This document shows, in pieces, positions 1-8,835 of a DNA stretch of 64,000 nt (position 1 is its first letter; every line of letters begins with the position of its first letter). The stretch is from NCBI RefSeq assembly GCF_038443705.2, contig NZ_CP151767.2:1054001-1118000 (forward strand), given 5' to 3'. This DNA comes from Yoonia sp. SS1-5. Lineage in GTDB: Bacteria; Pseudomonadota; Alphaproteobacteria; Rhodobacterales; Rhodobacteraceae. Made by a program: the position numbers and the translations under genes. Under the pieces are notes generated by a model. It saw only the letters and a program-made list of their open reading frames with translations. It had not been told where the DNA came from and searched no databases.

Positions 1-1166
1 ACCACCACGTCCAGTGGCGGGAAGCCGTTGAAACACACGGTTGAATAGGTGGATGTATACGCCCCGGTATTCCGGATCAGCACCCGATCGCCGGATTTCA
101 GGGAAACCGGCAACAGCACGGGCCGCTTTTCATACAAGACGTCAACACTGTCACAGCTTGGCCCCGCAAGGATGCATGGCCCCATCGGATCGCCATCGCG
201 CGCCGTCTGGAACTGATAGCGGATCGCCTCACCTTCGGTTTCGGCCAGGCCCGAGAAGCGACCGATATCGAGATAAACCCAACGGTGCATGTCCCGGTCC
301 GACTTGCGGCTGACCAGCATCACTTCGGCAACGATCACGCCAGCCTCTGCGACCATACCGCGGCCCGGCTCTGCCATGATGGTGGCCACGTTTGGAAAAC
401 GGGCCTCGACCATTGCAATCACCTGTGCGGCATAGGCTGTTGGCGCGTCGATCTCTTCCCCGTAGAAGGCAGGGAAACCACCACCGATATTCAGCAAGCT
501 CAACGCATGGCCCGCGTCAATCGCGGCGGCCCAGATTGCTGCCATTTCATCCAGTGTCGGTGCCCACATCGCCGCCTGCCGGGTCTGGCTGCCCACATGG
601 AAAGAAAAGCCCACAGGGTTCAGCCCCAGTGCCTTGGCGTAGTCCAAAAGGCGCAGTGCTGTGTCGCGGTCGCAGCCGAATTTGCGTGTCAGCGGCCAGT
701 CACCCGGCGAGACCTCGACAATCAGCCGGATATAGACAGAGGCACCCGGCGCATTGTCGGCGATCTTTTCCAGCTCTTCCTCGGCATCGGCGGCAAACAG
801 GGTAATGCCCTGATCCCATGCCCACGCGATGTCAGAGGCACGTTTGATCGTGTTGCCAAAGGACACTTCGGACGGGTCGGCCCCTTCTTCAAGGCACAGC
901 GCTATTTCGGCCTTGGAGGCGGCATCAAAATGCGACCCCAGATCAACCAGCCGGGCAATGACCTGCCGGGCCGGGTTGGCTTTGACCGCATAGTGAATAT
1001 CGGCCCGGCCCAGCCCGGCGCGCAAGGCGCGATACTGTGCTTCGACCAGATCAAGGTCCATCACCAAGGTGGGTTTGTCAAAGCTGCGATCAGCGACAAA
1101 GCCGTCCAGACGAGATGGGCGTACGACAGGGAAAGACGGCGCGTCAGCCGCGAAGTGTAAAGTCAT
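1..1166 (-). CDS. Ornithine/lysine decarboxylase, PLP-dependent type III fold (3' end cut by window)
   Basis: Decarboxylates ornithine (or lysine) to putrescine (or cadaverine) in the cytoplasm, the entry to polyamine synthesis. Translation of the minus strand gives 388 residues with no stop before base 1. The PLP lysine lies in YAVKANP (K62), the glycine-rich phosphate loop reads NIGGGFPAFY, and the substrate/active-site cysteine lies in GPSCDSVD near the C-terminus. The family is about 380-395 residues, so only a few codons should be missing. ATG at 1166 is chosen over ATG at 1172 because GGAG sits six bases before 1166 and abuts 1172. The family assignment is firm; ornithine versus lysine preference cannot be read from sequence. 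Confidence 0.93.
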   Translation of the reverse strand, partial: MTLHFAADAPSFPVVRPSRLDGFVADRSFDKPTLVMDLDLVEAQYRALRAGLGRADIHYAVKANPARQVIARLVDLGSHFDAASKAEIALCLEEGADPSEVSFGNTIKRASDIAWAWDQGITLFAADAEEELEKIADNAPGASVYIRLIVEVSPGDWPLTRKFGCDRDTALRLLDYAKALGLNPVGFSFHVGSQTRQAAMWAPTLDEMAAIWAAAIDAGHALSLLNIGGGFPAFYGEEIDAPTAYAAQVIAMVEARFPNVATIMAEPGRGMVAEAGVIVAEVMLVSRKSDRDMHRWVYLDIGRFSGLAETEGEAIRYQFQTARDGDPMGPCILAGPSCDSVDVLYEKRPVLLPVSLKSGDRVLIRNTGAYTSTYSTVCFNGFPPLDVV

Positions 1167-1474
1167 GGTCATCTCCAGTAGACCCGGCCATGACGGATTT
1201 TCACCGCCCCAGACCGCTCAGTTCCAAAAGAGACGTTACCGTCGCTACGTAAACACGTGTGCGTTGACTATCACCGGCCAGAGGCGCGTGCGTTGGCGTC
1301 TATGCGGCGCCATTTAGGCTATTGGCGGATTCGTGCAACCCCAAAAATCATTCGCATTCGATTTTTTTCTGCGCGATGGCTACCGTGGTGCAAAACGGGA
1401 TTCAAACACCGCATGGCGCCGTGATTGGCGCGGCACCACTGGACCGGCCCCTTGCGGCAGGATAGGACCCCGAT
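1167..1474. other. Divergent intergenic region, 308 nt
   Basis: Separates the decarboxylase (minus) from the pseudouridine synthase (plus), so it should hold both promoters. I see a short palindrome, ACACGTGT, at 1253-1260, but no convincing paired -35/-10 elements and no small gene with codon usage like its neighbours. Confidence 0.5.
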
Positions 1475-2029
1475 ATGGCCCGTGTTATCTTGTTCAACAA
1501 ACCCTTTGGGGTCCTGTCGCAGTTTACCGATCAACGCAATCCAACCCCCCGGCCCACACTGTCGGCCTTTATCGACGTCCCGGATGTCTACCCGGCCGGG
1601 CGCCTTGATCGGGACAGCGAGGGGCTTCTGGTGCTGACCGATGACGGCAAGCTGCAGGCGCGGATTGCCGACCCCAAAAACAAGATGTCAAAGACCTATC
1701 TGGTTCAGGTCGAAGGCGCCCCGTCGGATACAGCGCTGGATCCTTTGCGAACGGGGGTCACGTTGAAGGACGGCCCCACGCGCCCTGCAAAGCTTCGGCT
1801 GATCGACCCGCCCCCCCTATGGGCGCGTGATCCGCCTGTCCGGTTCCGCAAATCGGTCCCGGACTGCTGGATCGAGATCACGATTGCGGAAGGCCGGAAC
1901 CGGCAGGTGCGGCGCATGACAGCGCATATCGGCTTTCCAACCCTGCGCCTTGTGCGATGGCAGGTGGGGCCATGGTCGCTGAAAGATATTGAGACCGGCG
2001 CGTGGATCACGGCGCCGGTATCGTCATGA
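1475..2029 (+). CDS. rluE: 23S rRNA pseudouridine synthase, RluE/RsuA family
   Basis: Isomerises a uridine of 23S rRNA to pseudouridine. The 184-residue protein is the compact form without an S4 domain, as in RluE. It begins with the family's [11 protein letters not shown], has the catalytic aspartate in [11 protein letters not shown] (D45), and ends with the [10 protein letters not shown] and [10 protein letters not shown] motifs. A TAGGA sequence about eight bases before the ATG fits as ribosome binding site. The gene overlaps the convergent secreted-protein gene by 6 nt at their stops. Family certain; RluE rather than another small RsuA-type enzyme is inferred from length and motifs. Confidence 0.9.
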   Translation: MARVILFNKPFGVLSQFTDQRNPTPRPTLSAFIDVPDVYPAGRLDRDSEGLLVLTDDGKLQARIADPKNKMSKTYLVQVEGAPSDTALDPLRTGVTLKDGPTRPAKLRLIDPPPLWARDPPVRFRKSVPDCWIEITIAEGRNRQVRRMTAHIGFPTLRLVRWQVGPWSLKDIETGAWITAPVSS

Positions 2030-2524
2030 CAGACAATCGCTCTGATCAATGATCGCTCTGGCGTCGGGGCCGAATTCTGCGGTTTGTGTCGCCGCCCCAT
2101 TTGTAACGATGACGGATGCACCGGCGATTTCGGCCCCATCAACCGTGATCTCGCGCCCACCGCCTGTATCATCGAGATCAGTGGTAAAGCTCAGGACCTG
2201 CCCTGCTGGGAGCGCGCGCAAAGACAAGGTGAGGACCTGATCACCATCCCGCAAACTGGTGGCGCTCTGAAGCAGATCGGCGCCTGCTACCAGCTCAAAC
2301 GGTTGGTAGACTTCGACGCCTTGCCCTGCTGCGGTGACATCAAAGATCAGACCGCCCTGCGCACCCGACAGATCAATCGTGACCTCCAGCGGCGCATCAT
2401 TGCAGGCCGGGCCGGTCGCAATCAGGTCGAACCTGTCTTTGGGCGCCCCTTCGATGAAGCGCAATTCGATATCGGCCTGTGCCGATGACGCGCCGAGAAT
2501 AAGGCCGATGATGAGGCTGCGCAT
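2024..2524 (-). CDS. Secreted protein of unknown function
   Basis: A 166-residue protein with an N-terminal signal peptide ([17 protein letters not shown], cleavage after AQA) and an acidic, beta-rich mature part, so probably periplasmic or secreted. ATG at 2524 is preferred over an in-frame ATG at 2554 because GGAAAGGA sits about seven bases upstream and the signal peptide then starts immediately. Sequences of this type ([35 protein letters not shown]) occur in Rhodobacteraceae, where I recall the label 'aggregation factor core', but I know of no experimental role. Two cysteines (ACND and the C-terminal SDCLS) could form a disulfide. Confidence 0.75.
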   Translation of the reverse strand: MRSLIIGLILGASSAQADIELRFIEGAPKDRFDLIATGPACNDAPLEVTIDLSGAQGGLIFDVTAAGQGVEVYQPFELVAGADLLQSATSLRDGDQVLTLSLRALPAGQVLSFTTDLDDTGGGREITVDGAEIAGASVIVTNGAATQTAEFGPDARAIIDQSDCLS

Positions 2525-2593
2525 GATGGTGTCCTTTCCGGTGTTATAGGACATGAATTAGCGTCGGAGCCGAAAAGAAAAGCCTTCGAGATG

Positions 2594-2613
2594 GGATGGA
2601 TCAAGATCCATCC
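2594..2613. repeat. Palindromic repeat copy 1
   Basis: GGATGGATCAAGATCCATCC is a perfect dyad of 9-bp arms around AA. A second copy in opposite orientation lies at 3229-3247, on the other side of the acetyltransferase gene. Both are intergenic. Confidence 0.6.
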
Positions 2614-2661
2614 TGCGAGGTTGGGATTGCCTGGCCCCCACTGTCGGCTTTTGCCACCGTG

Positions 2662-3126
2662 TCAGTCACTGCGCGCAGGCATGCGCCGCTTCTGAAAGCC
2701 GGTCCGCGATTGCTCAAAACCTGCGCTTTCATAAAAGCCCAGCACAGATGGTCGGGTCGATCCGGTGCTCAACATGATTTTATAGCACCCGCAGCCCCAT
2801 GCCCGATCCGATGCCGCGTCAAGGATATGTTTGCCATAGCCCCGCAGTCGGTGTTCAGCATGGGTCACAACGTTTTCCACAAGAGCATAGGGCGCCCCGC
2901 CCCGTGTGAGATTGGGAACAATTATCAGGGTGCAGCTGGCGACACATGTCCCGCCAATCTGGCCCAAAAGAACGCCGCTGCCTTTGTAGGCTGCGATCTC
3001 TTCCAGATTGCGCCGGGCAAGCGCAGGGGGACATACAGCCATATCCGAAGATAGATGTTGATACAGCGCAAGCAGCGCCTCTGCGTCATCCGGCACGGCC
3101 CAACGGATCGTCAAGACATTATCCAT
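2662..3126 (-). CDS. GNAT family N-acetyltransferase
   Basis: A 154-residue acyl-CoA-dependent acetyltransferase; substrate unknown. The fold signature is visible: an N-terminal strand (TIRWAVPDDAEALLALY), a central VENVVTHAEHRLRGYGKHIL segment containing the RxxGxG/A-type acetyl-CoA loop (RLRGYG), and the C-terminal VLGFYESAGF motif. The open frame extends upstream to 3252, but that extension runs through the terminator hairpin at 3188-3218, so ATG at 3126 is taken as the start. The gene is alone on its strand, after the pnt operon terminator, and is bracketed by two inverted copies of a palindromic repeat. Confidence 0.85.
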   Translation of the reverse strand: MDNVLTIRWAVPDDAEALLALYQHLSSDMAVCPPALARRNLEEIAAYKGSGVLLGQIGGTCVASCTLIIVPNLTRGGAPYALVENVVTHAEHRLRGYGKHILDAASDRAWGCGCYKIMLSTGSTRPSVLGFYESAGFEQSRTGFQKRRMPARSD

Positions 3127-3187
3127 GCCCCACCATCCGCCGGAAATTCCGGCTTGGCAACATCGCGTGCGCGACGCCGTTGAATGA

Positions 3188-3218
3188 CAAAGCCCCGCCA
3201 GTTGCAGGCGGGGCTTTG
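3188..3218 (-). terminator. Rho-independent-like terminator after pntB
   Basis: Perfect 12-bp stem CAAAGCCCCGCC / GGCGGGGCTTTG with a 7-base loop, 45 nt downstream of the pntB stop. On the minus strand the stem ends in GGGGCTTTG followed by TCATTC, so the T-run lies inside the stem. It probably ends the pntAB transcript and separates it from the acetyltransferase gene. Confidence 0.7.
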
Positions 3219-3228
3219 CGACGTCGTA

Positions 3229-3247
3229 GGATGGATCTTGATCCATC
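3229..3247. repeat. Palindromic repeat copy 2
   Basis: GGATGGATC-TT-GATCCATC is the inverted counterpart of the copy at 2594-2613, preceded by GTCGTA. It lies between the pntB stop and the terminator hairpin. Such short intergenic palindromes may be dispersed genome-wide; only these two copies were noticed here. Confidence 0.55.
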
Positions 3248-3263
3248 TTCACCTAAGACGGGG

Positions 3264-4781
3264 TCAGTCTATCTTGGGCAGCAACATGTCCAAAGAGGCC
3301 TTTGCGTCCCCATAGAACATCCGTGTGTTGTCCTTGAAGAACAACGGATTTTCGATACCGGAATACCCCGTCCCCTGCCCGCGCTTGGACACAAACACCT
3401 GTTTCGCCTTCCAGCATTCCAGAACCGGCATCCCCGCGATTGGACTGTTGGGATCATCCTGCGCAGCCGGGTTCACGATGTCGTTTGAGCCGATAACGAT
3501 CGCCACATCCGTGTCAGGGAAATCATCATTGATCTCGTCCATCTCCATCACGATATCATAGGGCACCTTCGCTTCGGCCAGCAGCACGTTCATGTGCCCC
3601 GGCAAACGGCCGGCAACGGGGTGGATCGCAAAACGCACATTCTTGCCCTGCGCGCGCAGCTTCTTGACCAACTCGCTGACAGCATTTTGCGCCTGTGCCA
3701 CGGCCATCCCGTAACCGGGAATGATGATGACGCTGTCCGCATCATTCAAAGCCGCTGCAACGCCGTCCGCATCAATGGCAACCTGTTCACCTTCAACAGC
3801 CATCTGTTCGCCCGCAGGGCCACCAAAGCCGCCAAGGATCACACTGACAAAGGACCGGTTCATTGCCTTGCACATGATGTAGGACAGGATCGCACCGGAA
3901 GAGCCCACCAGCGCACCAACAACAATCAGCAGATCATTGCCCAGCGAGAAACCAATCGCCGCCGCCGCCCAGCCGGAATAGCTGTTCAGCATGGAGACAA
4001 CGACCGGCATGTCAGCGCCACCGATGCCCATGATCAGGTGATAACCGATGAAGAGGCCCGCAAGGGTCAACAGAACCAGCGCCCAGGACCCCCCACCGCT
4101 GAGATAGACGAAGAGCAACAGCACCGACAGCGCGGCCGCAGCAGCATTCAGAAGATGCCCCCCCGGGAGCTTGTTGGCGCTTGTGTCGACCTTGAAAGGC
4201 AACAGGCTGGAATTTCCCGCAAGCTTGGCATAGGCGATGACCGACCCGGTAAAGGTCACAGCACCGATCCAGATGCCCAGCACAAGTTCGACCCGCAGGA
4301 TGCCGATCTCGACGTTCGACTTTTTGGCGATCAACTGGCCAAAGGTGCTGAGGCCCTCATAGATCTCCTTGGGCAGCCCAACCGCTGTAATGCCATCCGA
4401 CCCGACAGCGCCCAGAACCTGACCATTCTCGGCGTAGATATTGCCGATATAGTTGATCATGATGTCGGCGTTGAACCCGACGAAGACAGCCGCTAGCCCC
4501 ACAAGCGAGTGCATGATCGCAACAAGTTCGGGCATCTGGGTCATCTCGACCTTGGTGGCCAGTTGATAGCCAACAGCCGCACCAAGGGCGATCAGGATCA
4601 CGGATGCAACGCCCAGACCGGCCCCCGGCCCGATCAGTGTGGCAAGGACCGCGATAGCCATGCCGACAATACCGTACCAGACCGCGCGCTTTGCGCTTTC
4701 CTGTCCCGAAAGTCCGCCCAGCGACAGAATGAAAAGAATACCTGCGACGACATAGGCCGCGATCGTGAATGCATTTTCCAT
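3264..4781 (-). CDS. pntB: NAD(P) transhydrogenase subunit beta
   Basis: Membrane subunit of the proton-translocating transhydrogenase, which makes NADPH from NADH and NADP+ using the proton gradient. The N-terminal ~300 residues form the transmembrane domain II. The C-terminal ~180 residues form the NADP(H)-binding domain III, with [11 protein letters not shown] and the terminal [11 protein letters not shown]...FYGDAK motif. At 505 residues it is longer than E. coli PntB (about 462) because of an extra segment (roughly residues 105-150) between FVGFNADIM and the conserved [14 protein letters not shown]. It lies 12 nt downstream of pntA, and a strong hairpin follows it. Confidence 0.97.
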   Translation of the reverse strand: MENAFTIAAYVVAGILFILSLGGLSGQESAKRAVWYGIVGMAIAVLATLIGPGAGLGVASVILIALGAAVGYQLATKVEMTQMPELVAIMHSLVGLAAVFVGFNADIMINYIGNIYAENGQVLGAVGSDGITAVGLPKEIYEGLSTFGQLIAKKSNVEIGILRVELVLGIWIGAVTFTGSVIAYAKLAGNSSLLPFKVDTSANKLPGGHLLNAAAAALSVLLLFVYLSGGGSWALVLLTLAGLFIGYHLIMGIGGADMPVVVSMLNSYSGWAAAAIGFSLGNDLLIVVGALVGSSGAILSYIMCKAMNRSFVSVILGGFGGPAGEQMAVEGEQVAIDADGVAAALNDADSVIIIPGYGMAVAQAQNAVSELVKKLRAQGKNVRFAIHPVAGRLPGHMNVLLAEAKVPYDIVMEMDEINDDFPDTDVAIVIGSNDIVNPAAQDDPNSPIAGMPVLECWKAKQVFVSKRGQGTGYSGIENPLFFKDNTRMFYGDAKASLDMLLPKID

Positions 4782-4793
4782 TGCCCTGCCCCT

Positions 4794-6374
4794 TTAGGAT
4801 TTCTGGAACATGGCGAGCATGCGCCGTGTCACAAGGAAGCCACCGAAGATATTGACGGCAGCCATAAAGATACCAAGTGCCGCCAGCAGCGTGATCAGCA
4901 CGCTGGACGATCCGATCTGGATCAACGCACCCAGAATGATGATCGACGAAATCGCGTTGGTGACCGCCATCAGTGGTGTGTGCAGTGAATGGGCCACATT
5001 CCAGATCACCTGGAAGCCGATAAAGACCGCCAGCACGAAGACGATGAAATGCTGCATGAAACTGGCCGGCATGCCGGGGATCATCCCGATGCCCAGAATA
5101 AGTGCGGCACCAATCGCCAGCAAGGTGACCTGATTGCGGGTCTCTTTCTTGAACGCGGCCACTTCCTGCGCGCGCTTTTCTTCGGCCGTCAGTTCCTTGG
5201 GTGGAGCTTTCTTGGGCTGGGCTGCAATGGCTGCGACTTTGGGGGGCGGCGGCGGGAAGGTCACTTCGCCCTTATGCGTCGCCGTCGCACCACGGATCAC
5301 GTCATCATCCATGTTATGATCTGGCGACCCGTCTTTTTCGGGGGTCAGATCCGTCATCATATGCCGAATATTTGTCGCATAGAGGGTGGATGATTGTGCC
5401 GCCATCCGGCTTGGGAAATCCGTATAGCCAATAATTGTCACGCCGTTTTCGGTAACGATCTTCTCGTCCTTGACGGTCAATTTGCAATTGCCACCACGCT
5501 CGGCCGCCAAATCGACAATCACCGAACCGGGCTTCATGCTTTCGACCATGTCCTTGGTCCAAAGCTCGGGCGCGTCGCGCCCGGGGATCAGCGCGGTGGT
5601 GATCACGATATCCATGTCAGGCGCGATCTCGCGGAATTTCGCAAGCTGGGCGGCGGCGAATTCCGGGCTGGACACGGATGCATAGCCACCAGTTGCGGAC
5701 CCGTCCTGCTGTTCTTCCTCGAAATCAAGAAAGACGAATTCTGCGCCCATGCTTTCAACCTGTTCGGCCACTTCGGGGCGCACATCAAACGCATAGGTGA
5801 TCGCCCCAAGCGACGTGGCTGTCCCGATGGCGGCCAGACCGGCAACGCCGGCCCCTACAACAAGAACCTTTGCGGGCGGCACTTTGCCTGCAGCAGTGAC
5901 CTGCCCGGTGAAAAAGCGACCAAAATTGTTGCCCGCTTCGATGACAGCCCGATAACCGGCGATATTGGCCATCGAGGACAACGCATCCATCTTTTGCGCA
6001 CGGCTGATCCGGGGGACCATATCCATGGCAATCACGGTGGATCCCTTGGCGTTGGCAGATTCCATCAGCGCGGTATTCTGGGCGGGGTAGAAAAACGAAA
6101 TCAGCGTCTGATCAGCGCGAAGCATCTCGATCTCGGATGGTTCGGGCGGGCGGACCTTGGCGACAATATCGGCCCCCGCCCATAACGCGGCCGCGGTTTC
6201 CACAACCTCGACCCCGGCATCGCGATAGGCTGCGTCGGAAAAGCCCGCAGACAACCCTGCGCCGCTTTCAATCGCGCAATCATAACCCAGTTTTTGCAAG
6301 TCCTTGGCAGAGGCGGGTGTCATCGCAACCCGGTCTTCGCCTGGAAATATCTCGTTTGGTGTACCGATTTTCAC
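4794..6374 (-). CDS. pntA: NAD(P) transhydrogenase subunit alpha
   Basis: Carries the NAD(H)-binding domain I (residues ~1-375, with the nucleotide loop VVGAGVAGLAAIG) and, after a proline/alanine-rich linker (KAAPKKAPPKEL-like region ~375-400), the transmembrane helices of domain II (residues ~415-526). Domain I and the membrane helices are fused in one polypeptide here; several alphaproteobacteria split them into PntAA and PntAB. Translation starts at GTG (6374), preceded by GGGGGA about seven bases upstream. Forms an operon with pntB. Confidence 0.97.
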   Translation of the reverse strand: MKIGTPNEIFPGEDRVAMTPASAKDLQKLGYDCAIESGAGLSAGFSDAAYRDAGVEVVETAAALWAGADIVAKVRPPEPSEIEMLRADQTLISFFYPAQNTALMESANAKGSTVIAMDMVPRISRAQKMDALSSMANIAGYRAVIEAGNNFGRFFTGQVTAAGKVPPAKVLVVGAGVAGLAAIGTATSLGAITYAFDVRPEVAEQVESMGAEFVFLDFEEEQQDGSATGGYASVSSPEFAAAQLAKFREIAPDMDIVITTALIPGRDAPELWTKDMVESMKPGSVIVDLAAERGGNCKLTVKDEKIVTENGVTIIGYTDFPSRMAAQSSTLYATNIRHMMTDLTPEKDGSPDHNMDDDVIRGATATHKGEVTFPPPPPKVAAIAAQPKKAPPKELTAEEKRAQEVAAFKKETRNQVTLLAIGAALILGIGMIPGMPASFMQHFIVFVLAVFIGFQVIWNVAHSLHTPLMAVTNAISSIIILGALIQIGSSSVLITLLAALGIFMAAVNIFGGFLVTRRMLAMFQKS

Positions 6375-6479
6375 GCACCATCCCCCATATTTTCGTGTGC
6401 AGCTATTCTGCAGTTATAGCGCGAAAGAATATTTCACAAGGGAATGGCCGCTATGCAAGTGCATGTTGCACGCTAACAA

Positions 6480-6929
6480 TCACAGCCAGCGTCTTGTTTT
6501 CTGACAATAGCTTGCAAACGCGGCCCGAAACTTGCGCCGCAGCCTGTCTTCTTCGGGCAAAATGAAGCGCTGGGTGATCGTCCCGGCAAACAAAGGCACA
6601 AGAAACAAGGCAATCGGTGCCGCCCAATACAGCGTCAGCCCAGCAAGGATGCACGCATCGCCCAGATAAATCGGGTTGCGCGTCCGACTGAAGATGCCCG
6701 TTGTGACCAGATTGGCGGCCTCCATATGGGGGATCACGGTCGTGCGACGCTTGCGCATCTCGGCGACAGCCAAAAGCATCAAAAGTGCGCCTGCGCCCAC
6801 CAGGCATCCGCCCAGAAGATCAGTGATCGGGCTTTCAAAGTGCAGCCAATCGGGCTGCAACTCGCTAATCCACCATGCGCAGACCAACGCGATGCCAAGC
6901 CAGACCGGCGGTATGTCGATCCATTTCAT
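6480..6929 (-). CDS. Isoprenylcysteine carboxylmethyltransferase-like (PEMT/ICMT) membrane protein
   Basis: A 149-residue integral membrane protein with about four hydrophobic segments. The C-terminal half holds the family's SAM-binding signature: TTGIFSRTRNPIYLGD, then an EEDRLRRKFRAAFASYCQ motif. Bacterial members methylate small molecules or lipids; the substrate here is unknown. A much longer open frame runs upstream to 7481 but is antisense to the SDR gene and reads as non-coding, so ATG at 6929 (MKWIDIPP) is taken. It is divergent from the SDR gene with an 87-nt gap. Confidence 0.85.
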   Translation of the reverse strand: MKWIDIPPVWLGIALVCAWWISELQPDWLHFESPITDLLGGCLVGAGALLMLLAVAEMRKRRTTVIPHMEAANLVTTGIFSRTRNPIYLGDACILAGLTLYWAAPIALFLVPLFAGTITQRFILPEEDRLRRKFRAAFASYCQKTRRWL

Positions 6930-7016
6930 GCATGCGTTTTGCCGACAAAGATGCGGCTTGTCACCCTCTTGTCCATTGGCGCCACCCCTGTAGCATGGGC
7001 GAAAATGGAGGTGTCG

Positions 7017-7775
7017 ATGGAACATGCAGGCAAACACGCGGTCATCACCGGGGGCGGATCGGGCATCGGCAAGGATATCGCGATCGCACTGGCCGCCGCC
7101 GGTGCGGAGGTTACCATCACCGGACGACGCAGCGCGACGCTGGAAGAGGTTGCAGCAAACAGCCCCCGCCTGCACCCGCTTGTGATGGATGTGGATGATG
7201 AGGGGTCCGTGCGCGACGGGATCGCAAGCGCGGCTGCCGCACGGGGCCCGATCAACATTTGCGTTGCAAATGCCGGCATTGCCGAGGGCGGACCTTTTGC
7301 CGGGATCACGCTGGCCGAGTGGCGGCGCACCATGACGACCAATCTTGACGGTGTGTTTCTGACGCTGCAGGCAGCCCTTGCCACGCTGGGGCCCGATGAT
7401 CAGGGCCGGATGATTGCGGTCAGTTCGATTGCAGGCGTGCGCGGGCTGAAAAACGCGGTCCCCTATACGGCCACGAAACATGGGGTCATCGGCCTGATCC
7501 GGGGCCTGTCAGAGGAATATCTGCGCCGGCCCATTACGTTTAACGCGCTCTGCCCCGGCTATGTCGATACGGCCATCGTCCGCAACCAGATCCCCGGCCT
7601 GATGCGCCGCTTTGACGTGGACGAAGAAGGGGCCATCGCCCTGATTGCAAAGGGCAATCGCAGCGCGCAATTGCTCGCCGTGGATGAAGTGACCGCCGCG
7701 GCCATGTGGCTATGTTCGGACGGGGCGCGCAATGTGAACGGCCAGACGGTCGAAATCTCGGGCGGTCAGGTCTGA
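7017..7775 (+). CDS. SDR family NAD(P)-dependent oxidoreductase
   Basis: Classical short-chain dehydrogenase of 252 residues. It has the nucleotide-binding TGGGSGIG near residue 11, NAG in the CVANAGIAEG strand, the catalytic SSIAG serine and YTATK tyrosine/lysine pair, and the CPGYVDT motif. The C-terminal NGQTVEISGGQ is typical of 3-hydroxyacyl or polyol dehydrogenases, but the substrate cannot be deduced. A strong GGAGGTG (7007-7013) fixes the start at ATG 7017. It overlaps the convergent yihY-like gene by 10 nt at the 3' ends. Confidence 0.92.
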   Translation: MEHAGKHAVITGGGSGIGKDIAIALAAAGAEVTITGRRSATLEEVAANSPRLHPLVMDVDDEGSVRDGIASAAAARGPINICVANAGIAEGGPFAGITLAEWRRTMTTNLDGVFLTLQAALATLGPDDQGRMIAVSSIAGVRGLKNAVPYTATKHGVIGLIRGLSEEYLRRPITFNALCPGYVDTAIVRNQIPGLMRRFDVDEEGAIALIAKGNRSAQLLAVDEVTAAAMWLCSDGARNVNGQTVEISGGQV

Positions 7776-8665
7776 TCTTCCTGCAGGAATGATGTGTCGC
7801 CACGCTCGGGCGGCACTTCATAGCCGTGGATTTCGACATTCAGCGCCGCACCAAGCAATATCAGATAGGCGCTGACATACAGCCACAAGAGCAAGCCAAT
7901 GACCGCACCGATTGACCCGTAGACCTCGTTATAGCTGGCGAAATTCGTCAGGTAATATGACAGGCCCGCAGAGGCTGCGACCCACAAAACCACAACCACA
8001 AATGCCCCGACGGTAAACCAGCGACCCCGCCCGCCATTGCGGGCCGGGCCAAATCTGTAAAGCAGGCTGAGCCCAAGGATCAGCACACCCAGCGCGATCA
8101 GCCAGCGCGCCCCTTCCAGCAGCCACGCCGTCTGCCCCTGGACCAGCCAGTCAGCCGATGTCAGCGTCGCAATCAGCGTTAATGCGATGGGCAACACGAT
8201 AACAACCAGAACCGCGACCACGCCCAGAAAGACCAGTGCGACGGTCAGCATCAGCGCCACAAAAAGCTGCACGATCCCGTTGCGCTGCCGCTGTCCTGCA
8301 ATCGCGTTCAACCCGCCAATCAAGGCGGCCACCCCTGCCCGACTGGACCACAATGCCAGCGTAATCGACACAACCGTTGCCCAGCCCAGCGCCTCGGATG
8401 GGGCGTTGACAAGGCCGTTGACCTGCGTCGACAGCAATTGATAGGCGCTTGGCGGGATGATCCCCGCCATCAGTGTCAGCTGTTCGGCAATCACGACCGG
8501 ATCGGCGACCAGACCAAAGATCGCGATCACCGCAGCGATCCCCGGGAAAATGCCAAACATCCCGAAAAACGCGACGCCAGCCGCAATCAGCCCGATATGT
8601 TTTTCGCTCGCGGTTGTCCAAACCGCCAGCAAAACGCGCCAGATTTTGATCGCAATGGATATCAC
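7766..8665 (-). CDS. YihY/virulence factor BrkB family inner-membrane protein
   Basis: 299 residues with about six transmembrane helices. Family features include the N-terminal KIWRVLLAVWTTASEKHIGLIAAGVAFF segment, a long Thr/Ala-rich loop, and the late YGSIGAVIGLLLWLYVSAYLILLGAALN motif in the last two helices, followed by a charged tail. The family was once annotated as ribonuclease BN; that activity belongs to another gene, and the role of YihY proteins is unproven. It is divergent from the kinase gene. Confidence 0.92.
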   Translation of the reverse strand: MISIAIKIWRVLLAVWTTASEKHIGLIAAGVAFFGMFGIFPGIAAVIAIFGLVADPVVIAEQLTLMAGIIPPSAYQLLSTQVNGLVNAPSEALGWATVVSITLALWSSRAGVAALIGGLNAIAGQRQRNGIVQLFVALMLTVALVFLGVVAVLVVIVLPIALTLIATLTSADWLVQGQTAWLLEGARWLIALGVLILGLSLLYRFGPARNGGRGRWFTVGAFVVVVLWVAASAGLSYYLTNFASYNEVYGSIGAVIGLLLWLYVSAYLILLGAALNVEIHGYEVPPERGDTSFLQEDQT

Positions 8666-8800
8666 GCAGCCTCCCGACCGGTTTTGGTCTTGCGCCTTTA
8701 ACTAGGGCAACCATGGCAGAGTTGCCACGTTTCTTCGCAGATTCCAGCCCGGAATGGCATGTATCGCCAAAAAGGGGTTCGCAGAGCGGACGCGATAAGG

Positions 8801-8831
8801 TTACCCTAGGGGTAATACGGGCAAAAGCCCG
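8801..8831. promoter_or_regulatory. Palindrome plus hairpin before the P-loop kinase gene
   Basis: TTACCCTAGGGGTAA at 8801-8815 is a perfect dyad with a 3-base centre, a plausible operator. Directly after it CGGGC-AAAA-GCCCG (8818-8831) can form a 5-bp hairpin ending four bases before the proposed kinase ATG at 8836. I do not recognise the binding factor. Confidence 0.4.
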
Positions 8832-8835
8832 AGAA

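Noticed and set aside
285..1160. 291-codon plus-strand frame
   Set aside because: It is antisense to the decarboxylase, whose motifs and codon usage are clear; the plus reading is Cys/His/Arg-rich and unlike a protein.
1..1166. Decarboxylase as a truncated pseudogene
   Set aside because: The frame is intact up to the window edge and lacks only the last few family residues, so it is cut by the window.
3594..4496. 300-codon frame opposite pntB
   Set aside because: Antisense shadow of pntB with low-complexity Gln/Arg/Asp composition.
6726..7016. Long N-terminal extension of the SDR frame
   Set aside because: The extension is antisense to the ICMT-like gene, and a strong GGAGGTG places the start at 7017.
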